From assembly GCA_018398815.1 (NCBI GenBank), contig CM031602.1, positions 100,301,107 through 100,365,106 on the forward strand: a DNA stretch of 64,000 bases, written 5' to 3'. Of this stretch, positions 44,455-56,088 are shown in pieces. Within the stretch, counting starts at the first letter, position 1; every line of letters begins with the position of its first letter. Origin of the DNA: Conus ventricosus (taxonomy: Eukaryota > Mollusca > Gastropoda > Neogastropoda > Conidae). The notes under the pieces were generated by a model that was not told the DNA's origin, did not search any database, and saw nothing but the letters and a program-made list of their open reading frames with translations. A program made the position numbers and the translations under genes.

Positions 44455-45665
44455 AAAATAGTGCTAGCCACTCCTTCCAGTGGCATTGCCGCTACTCTTG
44501 CCGGGTGGGTGGACAGTACATAGCACTTTCAAGGTCCCTCTGGATGCCGACAAGCAAGAAATGCCAACCTGCTCTGTCAAGCGTGGGTCAACGTTGGCCA
44601 AAGTCATCAAAGAGGCTGCAACTGTCATAATTAATGAAGCTCCCATGACCCACAAAGCTGTCTACGAGGCCATGGACTCTATGCTGCAGGACATCACCCA
44701 AGTGCACAGGCGAATGGGAGGCATCTCAACGCTGTTCTGTGGGGACTTCAGGCAGATCCTCCCTGTCATCCTCAATGGCACCAGAGCCAACATTGTCAAC
44801 GCCTGTCTGAAGATGTGGCGGAGCATGATTGTTAAACGTCTAACCACCAATATGAGAGCCCACCTGTCTGGAAATCCCCAGACAGCCAGCTTCCTCAAAC
44901 TTCTGCTTGACATTGGCAATGGTGCCATTGAGTCATGTTTCCAGATACTATATTGGTCCCACCAGCACTATGGCAGTTTTATGATAGCCAGGAGGATCTG
45001 ATAGAAGCAGTCTACCCGGATCTTCATGCTCACTGTGCAGACTCAGACTGGTTTGCGGAAAGGGCCATAATCTTCTCCCTGAACGAGACTGTCAACAGGC
45101 TGAACAGAAAAATCGTAGCTGACTTCCCTGGAGAGGAAACTCTGTACAGATCTGTTGATACGGCCAAGACTGATGATGAGGGAGTCCTTTATCCACAAGA
45201 ACTCCTGAACTCCATTGAGATTTCTGGACTTCCACCACATGAACTGTTGCTGAAATCTAGAGTCCCCATTATCATTCTCCGCTCTCTGGACCCGCCAAAG
45301 ATGATCAGTGGCACCCGATGTGTCTTCACCAGACTGCACAGGAATGTTGTAGAAGCGAAAATATCATGTGGCCCCCACAAAGGTGAACCGGTGCTGCTCC
45401 CCAAAATTCCTCTGGAACCCATGGACTCACCCCTGCCATTCCAGTTCTGACGGCTTCAGTTTCCATGAAACCAGCTTTCGCTCTGACAATTATCAAGAGC
45501 CAGGGTCAGACATTTTCATCCCTTGGGGCAGACCTGACCATTCCGTATTTTACACATGGAATATTCTACGTTGCAGCATCACGAACTGGAAACGCAGAAA
45601 CACTGATTATACTTGCGCCAAACAGGGAGACCAGAAATGTTGTCTACCCAGAGGCCCTCCAATAG
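44455..45665 (+). pseudogene. Helitron PIF1-like helicase
   Basis: The helicase unwinds the strand displaced in rolling-circle transposition. Motifs in order are VLATPSSGIAATLA (about 44461-44502), GGWTVHSTFKVPL (about 44507-44545), TVIINEAPMTHK (44622-44657; Walker B normally DEAPM, here NEAPM), TLFCGDFRQILPVI (44733-44773), FSLNETVNRLNRKIV (about 45073-45117), SGTRCVFTRL (about 45308-45336) and LTIIKSQGQTFSSLG (45480-45524), then YVAASRTGNAE. The P-loop part is missing at the Rep junction. Frames change near 44500, 44935 and 45450. The Walker B change D to N would also disable it. Confidence 0.85.
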
Positions 45666-45711
45666 ACATGATGCATCGTGAAAATGCAATCTTTTCACAG
45701 AGTTGTCATGT

Positions 45712-45942
45712 TTGAGTTGGATTTAACGTCCGTGCCCAAATCAAGGATATGCAGATGGCTGGTCCGTCACATTAGCCTGACACCTGCGGGGCCAGGGTGG
45801 ACATTTGGGGTGAACTACGGTCATTTTAGCTGGAAACATTCCACGTTAAAATTTCCAAGACTAAGCCGGGATTCGAAACCACGACCTTTTTGGATCATGA
45901 GTCCAGCACCTTATCCACTAGGTTATGGCGGCCCCTACAGAG
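45712..45942 (-). mobile_element. tRNA-derived SINE (Met-CAT-like head)
   Basis: Reading the minus strand from 45942: GGGGCCGCCATAACCTAGTGG (box A region), a CTCATGA anticodon loop containing CAT, and box B GGTTTCGAATCCC, then a body ending in GGACGTTAAATCCAAC, a 3' end common in mollusc SINEs. RNA polymerase III would transcribe it. It lies within the Helitron, after the helicase. Confidence 0.7.
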
Positions 45943-45959
45943 TTGTCAATTTGGAGCAC

Positions 45960-46172
45960 TTCAATCAAGGAAATGAGAATGCATCGGTAAGTTCACAAAG
46001 TACAGGCATCCCTCTATGGATTGTGTATCGTATTACGAAAAAAATTCGTGAGGGAAAACAGATTGAGAGGCAAGAAGGGAGTGGGCGTCCGAAGAAATTG
46101 GGTGAAGTAGATAGGAGGAGGCTGGGGCAATTGGTTCAGCATGGGAAAAACGAAACAAACCCAAGCTGAATT
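45960..46172 (+). pseudogene. Transposase helix-turn-helix fragment, right copy
   Basis: Encodes STGIPLWIVYRITKKIREGK, RQEGSGRPKKLGEVDRRRLG and QLVQHGKNETNPS, then a stop. This is the N-terminal DNA-binding part of a Tc1-type transposase, including the GRPKK hook. No catalytic domain follows. The first 110 bases match 43974-44082. Confidence 0.65.
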
Positions 46173-46234
46173 TTATTGTATTGTCTTTTAAGTGGTGAGA
46201 GAGAGGGGTGGCCAGAAAATTATTGTACAGATAT

Positions 46235-47293
<1,059 letters not shown>

Positions 47294-47825
47294 GAGATGG
47301 AACGATTAGTTAGGAGGAGAAGAAGAGGACAAAGAAGTATGGCTTGGAGAGAGCGTATTATTATCATGTATTATTGATCCTGAGGTGAGTGCGTGCTTTT
47401 TATTGTGATCTCGAATTTCAGTCGTTTATTCTCGTCTTGATCGTGTTCACTATTATTTCTAAATTCTACCCTGCTCACACATCCGGTAGGTAAAATGTGG
47501 ACCCTGTGATTGATCATCACAAGTATATTCCAGTTAAGTTATTGATTTACATTACTAACAAAGTGTCTTGTCTTTCTGGGTCATAATCTTATGCCTTGGA
47601 AGTATTACTTTGAACAAGCCCTTTGCAGCCCTTGAGATGCTTCAGGAGCTACGGGCTTTGGTTTGTCAGTGGAGATAAGAGTCATGGTCTTAAGAACTCT
47701 CCCCATGGGAAAGAATGTGTGCTGTCAAGAAGAATTTTGAATGGGATGATTGGAAATTTGATGAGATGATTGTCCTCATTGAAATTATATATTTCTTTTT
47801 TGTAATTGAAGGACTGGGCCTCTTG
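47294..47825. other. Unassigned DNA
   Basis: No gene or element is recognised between the GA tract and array 2. Confidence 0.45.
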
Positions 47826-48525
47826 AGAAGGGTGTGCATTTTGTGTAAATGAAAGAGCGTCCTCTTTGAAGAATGTATACTTTGTGTAATTGAAAGAGTG
47901 TCCTCTTTGGAAGCATGTATACTTTGTGTAATTGAAAGTGTCCTCTTTGGAAGCATGTATACTTTGTGTAAGTGAAGGATTGTCCTCTTTGGAAGCATGT
48001 ATACTTTGTGTAATTGAAAGAGTGTCCTCTTTGGAAGCATGTATACTTTGTTTAAGTGAAGGATTGTCCTCTTTGGAAGCATGTATACTTTGTGTAAGTG
48101 AAGGATTGTCCTCTTTGGAAGAATGTATACTTTGTGTAAGTGGAAGAGTGTCCTCTTTGGAAGCATGTATACTTTGTGTAATTGAAAGAGTGTCCTCTTT
48201 GGAAGTATGTATACTCTGTGTAAGTGAAGGATTGTCCTGTTTGGAAGCATGCATACTTTGTGTAAGTGAAGGATTGTCCTGTTTGGAAATATGTATACTT
48301 TGTGTAAGTGAAAGAGTGTCCTCTTTGGAAGCATGTATATTTTGTGTAATTGAAAGAGTGTCCTCCTTGGAAGCATGTATACTTTGTGTAAGTGAAAGTG
48401 TCCTCTTTGGAAGCATGTATACTTTGTGTAAGTGAAGGATTGTCATCTTTGGAGCATGTATACTTTGTGTAAGTGAAAGATTGTCCTCTTTGGAAGCATG
48501 TATACTTTTTGTATGTGAAGGATAG
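47826..48525 (-). repeat. 42-bp tandem array 2, about sixteen units, inverted relative to array 1
   Basis: Units contain CCTCTTTGGAAGCATGTATA and CTTTGTGTAAGTGAAGGATT, the reverse complement of array 1 units. Unit variants differ from array 1 (AAGAGTG and AAGGATTG types alternate), and a few 2-bp or 1-bp indels occur, unlike array 1. Confidence 0.97.
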
Positions 48526-48529
48526 ATAG

Positions 48530-48570
48530 ATGTGTGTGTGTTGTGTGTGTGTGTGTGTGTGTGTGTGTTG

Positions 48571-48622
<52 letters not shown>
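48530..48622. repeat. GT microsatellite
   Basis: GT dinucleotides with two TT slips, directly after array 2. Confidence 0.97.
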
Positions 48623-48625
<3 letters not shown>

Positions 48626-48679
48626 CCAGTTTATGTATCTGTGAAGGATGGGATTATGTATGTATGATGAGAGAGGTAG

Positions 48680-48992
48680 ATCCTGCCTTGGCTTAAGGCT
48701 GTGTCAGGCTAATTGACACAGGCTAGAACACCAGGCTACATCAAAATGTTGTTATGCTCTGCATAGTTATGCGGGATTGTCTTCAGTTGTGACAAGCTCC
48801 TAGCATAGCATTATCAGTCTCTAAAATCCCCCGAAGTCGGAGTGTGGTTGCCCATGTGGCGGGGTAATCAAAAACGGTCACACACGTAATGTTCTCATCC
48901 CCAGCTGATGCATTTGTACCATAGTGTTCAATACTTCGTTGTTTGGATGATCCCTGGAGTCTTTTAGCCAGGGTACTACAACAACAACAACA
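48680..48992 (+). mobile_element. Mollusc-type SINE fragment with AAC tail
   Basis: Contains the block CCCCCGAAGTCGGAGTGTGG followed by TTGCCCATGTGGCGGGGTAA and AACGGTCACACACGTAA, which I recognise as a central block widely repeated in mollusc genomes. It ends with an (AAC)n-type tail (48980-48992). The tRNA-like head is not recognisable. Identification rests on memory of the block, not on a database search. Confidence 0.5.
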
Positions 48993-49049
48993 GAGAGGTA
49001 GATAGATGTGTGTGTGTGAACCAGTTTATGTATCTGTGATAGGATGGGA

Positions 49050-49106
49050 TATATATATATATATATAAAGCTTTATATATATATATATATAATATATTAT
49101 ATATAT

Positions 49107-49138
<32 letters not shown>

Positions 49139-49160
49139 AATATATAATATATATATATAA
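49050..49160. repeat. AT microsatellite
   Basis: AT/TA dinucleotides with an embedded AAAGCTTTATATA. They precede the PLE terminus. Confidence 0.95.
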
Positions 49161-49316
49161 AGCTTGCTGAAGGCTCATTTTGAGAAGCATTATATTATTT
49201 TTTCCCCCATCCACCACTCAAGCACATACTGTTGTTAGGCAGAATCATCTGCCACTGCAGGTATGAATGCGTATCTCACCCTTATTTCTCAATCTAGACA
49301 TAAGAGCAAGCTTTGT
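49161..49316 (-). mobile_element. Third PLE terminus, cut by the assembly gap
   Basis: About 155 bases are the reverse complement of 38804-38961 with scattered differences. The rest of this element would lie in or beyond the gap. Confidence 0.85.
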
Positions 49317-49416
49317 NNNNNNNNNNNNNNNNNNNNNNNNNNNNNNNNNNNNNNNNNNNNNNNNNNNNNNNNNNNNNNNNNNNNNNNNNNNNNNNNNNNN
49401 NNNNNNNNNNNNNNNN
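49317..49416. other. Assembly gap (100 N)
   Basis: Exactly 100 unknown bases. A PLE end lies to the left and Polinton cluster B to the right. Confidence 1.
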
Positions 49417-50150
49417 TTAGAATTGCAATACTGAGCTATAGAGGAGCATCCAAGTTCAGGACTTATTTGTACACTTGATTAACGCATGTTTGCAACTAGT
49501 ACGCCCTCCCTCGGAGTAATAAATAGCGAACAATCATCGTCTTTGCCTGGTGTGACAGTAGCGTTGGGTAAATTCTAAGCCGACGGTTGTACCCCACTTT
49601 CGTAAGGACTTTTTTCTGCTAGCACATATTCAGAACCCTGCCAAGTTATTTCAATCTGCTTTTTCTGTGAGTTCCTGGAACTAGGCTAACAAGAATGGGT
49701 CCTGCATTTAAGGCTTTCTAAAATTGTTTTTCTTATCAAAGTATACATTAGGGCTTCATAGTTCAAACTTTAAATTCCAAGCAATTTCAGGAACAACGCC
49801 CAAGCATTCTCTCTTTTATGAAGTTTGTATTCGTGTTTGCCAAAATCTTTAGCCCTTAAATTTCTTATCTCTTCTAGGGTAGGATATTGCTGTCGTTTTT
49901 TGTCTTCAATTTCTGTTCGTTTGTAAACCCGTCATCTGTGTACACAAATCCATAAACTTTCCTGGCACTCCTATTAGATCAAACTCAGTTGTGTCTGCTA
50001 GGTCTTTTAGCTCTACTGCAGAGCATTTAGGAGCTAGCTGCGCTTTGATTCTGGCCCCTGAGACATTCTTTTTTATATTAAAATTATAATAAACAAACGT
50101 ATTGAACTAGGGGGTCAGTCCGTAAGCATAGCTTAGCGTGCTTAGATTTT
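49417..50150 (-). other. Unassigned sequence at the left of cluster B
   Basis: No continuous frame is seen. Minus-strand pieces (VYGFVYTDDGFTNE near 49900-49945) look protein-like and may be another Polinton gene downstream of the ATPase. I looked for an integrase HHCC/DDE block and an adenovirus-type protease and could not identify either. Confidence 0.35.
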
Positions 50151-50159
50151 TCTAACTGC

Positions 50160-50695
50160 TCTTTTATTTTTTTTTAACTCATCTTTGTCCCTTATTATAT
50201 AATTTTCACTTAAACATCTTCAAAACATCTTTGTCCTTAGTAAAATAATACAACCGATTTAACTGCGATCTAAAGTCTTTTAAGACAGCATGGTATTTTT
50301 GAGTTAAGAGCCACACAGAAACTAAGGCGTGGCGGCCACTAAAGGCTAGCTTTGACAAAGCTTTTCTTTTTTTTAACAATGTCGCGTTCAGCTGAACAGT
50401 CATCAATAATAAACAGTGTTTCAGTTCCCTTAAATAGTCTATAGTAATGTTTTTTAAACAGTCGCTCAGTTTGTCGCTAGGATCAACTAAAAATATATTA
50501 TCGTCTGTCCAAATAAACGTCTTTCTTTGTAAGACTTGTTGTGCTTAATGGTTGTGCAGAATATAACAATGTGTTCGTAATGAAACCTGTATTATGTTTG
50601 TAACAAATCAAGTACAAGACAGTTTTCCCACACCCATTAATCCCGCAGATAAGAGAACAGTGCGGATCTTTTGGCAGAAACTTCAAACTATCCAT
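50160..50695 (-). pseudogene. Packaging ATPase (FtsK/HerA-type), cluster B
   Basis: The start at 50695 opens MDSLKFLPKDPHCSLIC followed by the P-loop GINGCGKTVLY, which binds ATP. A downstream frame has FLVDPSDKL (about 50480-50505), and another open piece (50206-50406) carries FSGRHALVSVWLLTQKY and KDFRSQLNRLYYF, the sensor/C-terminal part typical of these motors. Such ATPases pump the linear genome into the capsid. The gene sits just after the capsid-type gene on the same strand. Two or more frame changes split it, and the Walker B acid pair lies in the broken middle. Confidence 0.7.
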
Positions 50696-50739
50696 CTGTT
50701 TTTATTAGAATATTTCTTCTACATTTTAATAAGCACGTC

Positions 50740-51983
50740 TTTAGCCTGTTTTCTTCAATGTTTAACTGAGCATCACAACCATAAAACAGCATTTTTATTG
50801 TGGCGTTTCCGTCTGCTTCTTGTGAATATTTATTTTTTATACCATCTTGCCCTACCCTTCTCCACTTCCAAACAATCTGTTGTCAAATGTGGATCTAAAA
50901 TCCAGCCACAGCCCATATTTGGTTTTTAAAGTAGTCTTCGAGTCTTCATCATAAAGGCAAAGTTTTTTACATACACGATCAACTGCAGGATCTCTTTGCC
51001 TCCCTCAGCGGAGCAACTTTCTTATTTCCCAGGGTTGGTGGGGTTTAAAAGACCACGTCCCGAATACAACTGATCAGACTTGCCATTTATTGCACAGTCA
51101 ACCTTCCAATTTTTGGATTATAAAACGCTTCTGATTCTCTATGGAAATGAGTTGTTTGTTCAGTAAAAAGAACAAAATTCCTTTTAAAGACTTCAGAGAC
51201 TGATTTAGATGTATGTTCAAAGATGTCTCGCTTGTTTCTATTTTCTGTAGTGGAGTGTATATAAATCTTTCATAATAAATAATGTTTTATTTTTATACTG
51301 GGTTACGATTCTTTGGCCAGTTCAGGTTAGTAACAACATCAAACCAAGAGAATGTCGCTAAGTGTGTATTTGGCTTCAGGATCTTCAGACAAACAACAGA
51401 ACCGCTAGGATTAAATTGTCATTTCAAAGTAAGTTTTTTCTTTTAGTGCACCTTGGTAATATGGCTAGCGTCTTTAACAGCTCAAAATCTAGAGGGATGC
51501 AAAATTTCTGTTGCCAAATGCTTTCTGAAAACTGCCTCATCTTTAACATACCTTTGCCCCCCCCGCTTTAAGCCTGTGCTTGAGGCCGTTTGGGCCTTGT
51601 ATTCCTGATAAACTTTCTCTTTAAATTTTTTTTAGGTTGCCATAGATCAGAATAGAGGGCAAAAAATGTCTGCCTCGCTTAGTACAAAGACCTCTCTGCC
51701 CTCCAGTTTGATTACCTTATGTTTAACGATTGCCCTGCCCAAATTGCAACACATAGCATTAGACTGTCGAGGGAATATCTTTTTTGAATGATATTTTTAG
51801 CAGTCCCCTGGCATTATAACATCGTCAGCGCCAAGATCCGGAAACTTGACTTTTAAAAAACCTGTCCAGGCTGAACTGTTGATGTAGTATTTACACTAAT
51901 TACAGTCGGGCCCTTATACCTTTTACGCCATGGGGTTCCTTCTCTTTTCTGTAGGGGTCGAGGTCACAACCGTATGAGTTCAT
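50740..51983 (-). pseudogene. Capsid-type protein of cluster B (major capsid candidate)
   Basis: Homologue of the 23050-24378 gene of cluster A. The start at 51983 is followed by a block matching the cluster A N-terminus (shared pattern S-x-L-x-P-(H/Y)-R-K-x-K-E-P). Scattered later blocks, such as TKYGLW near 50905, are also shared. Frames are badly broken and it cannot be translated as one protein. Length is about 415 codons. Capsid assignment is inference from conservation in both clusters and from its place beside the packaging ATPase. Confidence 0.5.
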
Positions 51984-52020
51984 TTTTTTTTATAAAACAA
52001 AAAAGAATATAATAAAAAAT
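51984..52020. promoter_or_regulatory. Divergent 37-bp spacer (bidirectional promoter candidate), cluster B
   Basis: Exactly 37 bases lie between the capsid-type start (51983, minus) and the coiled-coil gene start (52021, plus). It contains TATAAAACAAAAAAG (51991-52005). The length and the TATAAAACAAA word are shared with cluster A. Confidence 0.5.
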
Positions 52021-53235
52021 ATGGATGAAGATTTGACGCAATTAATCCTTTTGAAGAAGAAGAAGATGACACAGAACTGGGCCCTTCATTCCCAAAAGAG
52101 CTTGCAGAGCAGGTTATTTACTCCCTAAAAACGTCAAGAACTATTGCGAGAAAGAATTCAATCATTCTATAGAAGCATAGGACGAGAGCTCCCAGGCGTG
52201 CTTGACCTAATGATTTTGAGGAAGATGGTGGGCATTTGTATATAAGAACTGGCGCAGGGAGGCCGTGTAAAAGCTACTTCAACGCAAAACCCAAACAAGT
52301 TTTAAAAACTAAGCATAATTGGGCCCGAAAATCCCTATTGCTAAGGCAGAAAAATTTAAAACCTTTTAGAGCTTAGGCTAAAGCCGTTATTTTTTTTTTA
52401 CAAAAACTTTGGGCAAGAGTTCCCAAACACAATCTAAAATACAAAAATTTCCTTTTCAAGATTTAACTCAAGAAGCAGATAAATCAATTAGAAGAGCAGA
52501 AGAACTAATAGCAAAATTGAAACAATTTTTAATGAGGAGACACAATTAAAAAAAATTTGGTGATTCTCCATTGCCCATGGAAAAATCCTGGGGCTTAATG
52601 CTGCTCTGCGGACAAAAAGGGGTGAACTAACAAAAAATTTTTTGGCAAAACTTAGCGAGCTAGATAGAGAGATAGAAGAAGAAAAAATAAGCTGGCTGAT
52701 GCAGATGATAACAAATTTAAAGGGGAAGAAGAAAAGGCTAGAATACAGCAGAAAATACAGGATTTAATGATAAAAGGGCGGCTAGGTTAGAAACGCTGTC
52801 TACAAAAAGAGCGCAGCTGCATCACAAACAAGCAGAATAAGAGAAACTAAAAAACAGAATACTTTATGAAAACACTACGCTAGCTGAAGATAAGGACTCT
52901 GTTCAGGGAACAGGGGGTTACAATAGTTAGCATATTAACAGCTGTTGGGTTTGCTATCTCTACACTCGTTTTTGCTTTAACAGGCGGTGCGCCATACAGG
53001 GCCAGTAGCGCCTCCGACACCCCAGCCCTGGTAAAAGTTGGATTAGAAAACAATTGCATCATCTAGCAACCTATTAAAGAAGTTAGCTGCCAAAGCGCTT
53101 GGCTCTGTCTAGCATAATTGGCAGTGTTGTTAGTTGGGGTTTTTTCTACTATAGGCAATGTTGCTGGCTATTATGGGCCATCTGTGGACGTTAGGAGTGC
53201 TAGCTGCTGGATTAATTTTTAGGTAAATAAAGTAT
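52021..53235 (+). pseudogene. Coiled-coil/membrane protein with FREQGVT motif, cluster B
   Basis: The start at 52021 gives MDEDLTQLILLKKKKMTQ and then a Lys/Glu/Leu-rich region expected to form coiled coils (about 52440-52880). LFREQGVTIVSILTAV begins near 52897 and is followed by hydrophobic stretches (52915-52990 and 53120-53220) suitable for membrane helices. Cluster A shows the same order. Several frame changes and stops break it. I know of no assigned function; a scaffold or membrane-associated virion role is a guess. Confidence 0.5.
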
Positions 53236-53259
53236 AGCTAATCCGTAAAAGTTAAAAAT

Positions 53260-53944
53260 ACAACAAGGGCTGTCTTTTCGCTTGTATGACTATCGGTGCG
53301 AGGCAGATCAACAGGTGGCGTGCTTTCTGGGCTGCTTTCTGGCTGTGGGCTGCTTTCTGGGGTGTTTATAACTGGATCGCTTTCTTCAGGGGTAGTACTT
53401 TTTTTTAAATGGATGGAGCAGGCCTTGTGTTTAACCCTTTATTGTGCCCAAGTTTTGTCATTTTCCAGCTTGAGGATTTCTTGTTATAAATCTGTATTAT
53501 GCCAATCTGTAGTCTAAGGTCAGGGGTAGCATAATAATCCATAGCCCAAAACAAAGTCAACCTTGACCTAGCATGTGCAAAACGTCTTGGTACCTTTGTA
53601 GCTTGCAGGCAAATCAACAGCAGAGTTAATAAAATCTTCTAAATTGGCTAGAAATTGGTTTTTTGGGATCACAGCCTGTAGATTGATCAACTATGCTAGA
53701 CTGGTCTGTGCTTGTGCTCCTAAAGACACCAAACGTATGTCCGTATGGAGTCATTAAGTCTTTGCACTCCTGGCACTGTTAGGCCTTCACTTTCATCTGA
53801 GATAAATGTTGTCCAGGCATCAGGGTGTTTTTGTTCTATGGATCCCAATCGAACGTGTTTGTTGGTTGAAAAGAGGTGTGGCCAGGGCCAGTAGTCATAA
53901 TTATATTTCTTTTTGCACCCCCAAATACAATGTGCCTAACCCAT
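53260..53944 (-). pseudogene. Conserved Polinton-type protein of unknown function, cluster B
   Basis: Homologue of the intact 144-residue gene of cluster A: the N-terminus near 53944-53905 has KKKYNYD (cluster A: HRKYNYD), and RTYVWCL recurs near 53725-53745. The C-terminus is extended by a Ser/Pro/Glu-rich linker (TPEESDPVINTPESS, about 53345-53390) absent from the readable part of cluster A. Frame changes are present. Placement between the FREQGVT gene and small membrane genes is conserved. Confidence 0.5.
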
Positions 53945-53999
53945 GATTGCGGTATATATTTGCCAAATTGCCTGTTTTGAAAGCAGTTTTTTCGCATCT

Positions 54000-54505
54000 G
54001 ATTCAGACACTCAGCAGCTTTACTCAGTTTTTCAACAGCAGTCTTTCCTTTCCCTAACCTTTAGGAGAATAATATATTTGTCCATATTTTAAATGCATTT
54101 ATTTACACAAGAAAGTGAGCAACAAGACAGACTGAGGGGCATGCCAACTGCAATAAAAACTATCTCTGCAGTCTTCTGTTCCTCAATGGTTCATAAAAGT
54201 CAGACAGTTCTGGCGGCGCGATGTTAGAAACTTCTTTCCTGCCACTACGTTATACTCATTCATTGCGTCATCAAGTCTGTAAATGTGTGCTCTGCATGTC
54301 CCTGTTCTCTTAACTTTTTATTAATAAAGTCTAAGTGAGCAATTCGTCTTTCTCATAAGCGTATCTTGCCCCAGCTAAATCTTCCATTGCCTTATTATGG
54401 CGTTCTTCTCTTCATCAGACCGCAATTTACTAACATATAATTGCTTCCCCGAAAAGGCCAAAGCATTAACAATCGCTCCTCCTACCATCAGAACCAATCC
54501 AGACA
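54000..54505 (-). pseudogene. Small membrane-anchored protein, cluster B
   Basis: The start at 54505 gives MSGLVLMVGGAIVNALAFSG, a hydrophobic N-terminal helix, and then a basic helix (KLRSDEEKNAIIRQWK) before a stop; homologous-looking coding probably continues in other frames toward 54000. An N-terminal membrane anchor followed by a charged coil would suit a small virion or membrane protein, but no family is recognised. Confidence 0.4.
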
Positions 54506-54548
54506 TCTTTTTAAAAAATCAATATTTCTAGATTAATCTTTCTACGCA

Positions 54549-54770
54549 TTAATATTTTATGGGATAATCCCCTTGGCGTAACAAGAAGTCTTTTGAGGCA
54601 ATCCCTGCAGTAATTACAACTATAACCTTAACAACATCCTCAATGTCTAACCTTCCTAGGTCGGCCGGCTTCATTTTAAACATGTTTTTTGCTAACACGC
54701 TATAGCCTATACTAAGGCCGCTAATTACAGCAGAATGGTAAATCGTATTGATAATCTTTTTTTCACACAT
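54549..54770 (-). CDS. Small membrane protein, twin 1
   Basis: An uninterrupted frame. I choose the start at 54770 (MCEKKIIN) rather than 54806, because the longer version overlaps the end of the neighbouring gene (stop at 54778). The protein (about 73 residues) has two hydrophobic segments (about residues 8-26 and 46-62) around VLAKNMFKMKPADLGRL, and ends SKDFLLRQGDYP. Its neighbour at 54778-56134 encodes a clear paralogue with the same LAK...(M/I)KP...G and KD(F/Y)L signposts. Function is unknown. Confidence 0.6.
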   Translation of the reverse strand: MCEKKIINTIYHSAVISGLSIGYSVLAKNMFKMKPADLGRLDIEDVVKVIVVITAGIASKDFLLRQGDYPIKY

Positions 54771-54984
54771 CTTTTTATTAACTAAAAAAATAATTAAAAT
54801 AGTCATAATACAAAAGACTGTCTATGTGCTTTTTAATCAGATAATCTTTTGTTGTTAAAGCTAAAAACAAGGTTGCAACTAGTTTTGGCGAATCTTCTAT
54901 CTTTCCCATGTTGGGCGGTTTTATTCCTAACAAACATTTTGCAAGGGTTGAATAAACTATAACACCAACAATAGGCACTGTTCC

Positions 54985-55445
54985 CTCATCATATCAAAAC
55001 TCGACTACTGTAACAGTATTCTTGCCGGTCTTTCCACTGTCGATATAAACCGACTTCAACGTATACAAAACAACGCAGCCAGACTTGTTTCCAAATGTCC
55101 AAAAGAACCCACACTACACCTCTGTTAGTTAGACTACATTGGCTTCCCATTCATGCGCGCATTCAGTATAAACTCGCAACACTTGCCTTCCGACACTTTG
55201 ATGAAACATTGCCTGATTTTCTTTCCAACACACTTGTCACTTATCAACCCTCTCGCACTCTCCGCTCTAGCAGTGACAAACTTCTCAAGCTTCCCCGCAT
55301 GAAACTGAAATCCTTTGGCCAACGTTCTTTCAGTTATCAAGCCCCCCTTGTCTGGAACTCCCTCCCCTCCCAGCTCTGCTCTTCACAGACTCTCTCTGCG
55401 TTCAAATCTGGTCTCAAAACGCATCTCTTTCAGAAGTCTTTTTGA
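54985..55445 (+). pseudogene. C-terminal reverse transcriptase segment of the L2-like LINE
   Basis: Reads KLDYCNSILAGLSTVDINRL, then (after a frame change near 55110) LLVRLHWLPIHARIQYKLAT and further LVWNSLPSQL and FKSGLKTHLF before a stop. These are the canonical end blocks of L2/CR1 proteins. The last 116 residues are uninterrupted (55095-55445). The catalytic palm is absent because of 5' truncation. Confidence 0.85.
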
Positions 55446-55635
55446 CTTTCTTCATAGCGTACGAGTTAATGCGTGTTTCCCATGCATTCTCCATCCTTTC
55501 GCCTCTTGTATATGCACGCGCGCTTCCGTGCCTGAATGCTTGTGTGCTTTTGCGTGTGTGTGTTCGTGTGTGTGCGTTTACGCGCGTGGGTTTTTGTTGC
55601 TTCGTGTTGAGTTTGCCTTTGTGTGTGTGTGTGTG

Positions 55636-55870
55636 TGTGTGTGGGGGGGGGGGGGGGGTGCTCCCTTCTGCATGTTTTATATTATATCCCGTGCAGTGTT
55701 CACGAAATTGGAGGCGGGTGGGGGTGGGGGTGCCGATTGGGGTTGGTTCTTTTCTTCTATTCCCAAATTCTTGTCGAGCGTTGTTCATATAATGTCGTGT
55801 GTGTGTGGGGTGGCGGTGTGTGTGTGGGGTGGGGGGGGGGGGGGGGGGGGGGGGGGGGAGGATAGAGTGG
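55636..55870. repeat. GT and G-run low-complexity tract
   Basis: GT tract with long G runs (about 55642-55658 and 55829-55858) inside the 3' region of the L2-like element. Confidence 0.95.
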
Positions 55871-56039
55871 GAGGGGGGGATGTGGCTTGTGCATCTGTTT
55901 TAGTGCTTACTTTGTGACCTATTGTTTTGATGCCTTTTTCCCAATATTGTGCAATGTTAATGGAAACTTTTATTTTTCCTGTATTGTACAGCGCCTTGAG
56001 GATGAGTCTTCTCTCATCGAAGAGCGCTATATAAGCTCG

Positions 56040-56088
<49 letters not shown>

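Noticed and set aside
49417..50150. Polinton integrase or adenovirus-type protease
   Set aside because: I looked for HHCC, DDE and protease blocks on both strands and found none that I could defend.
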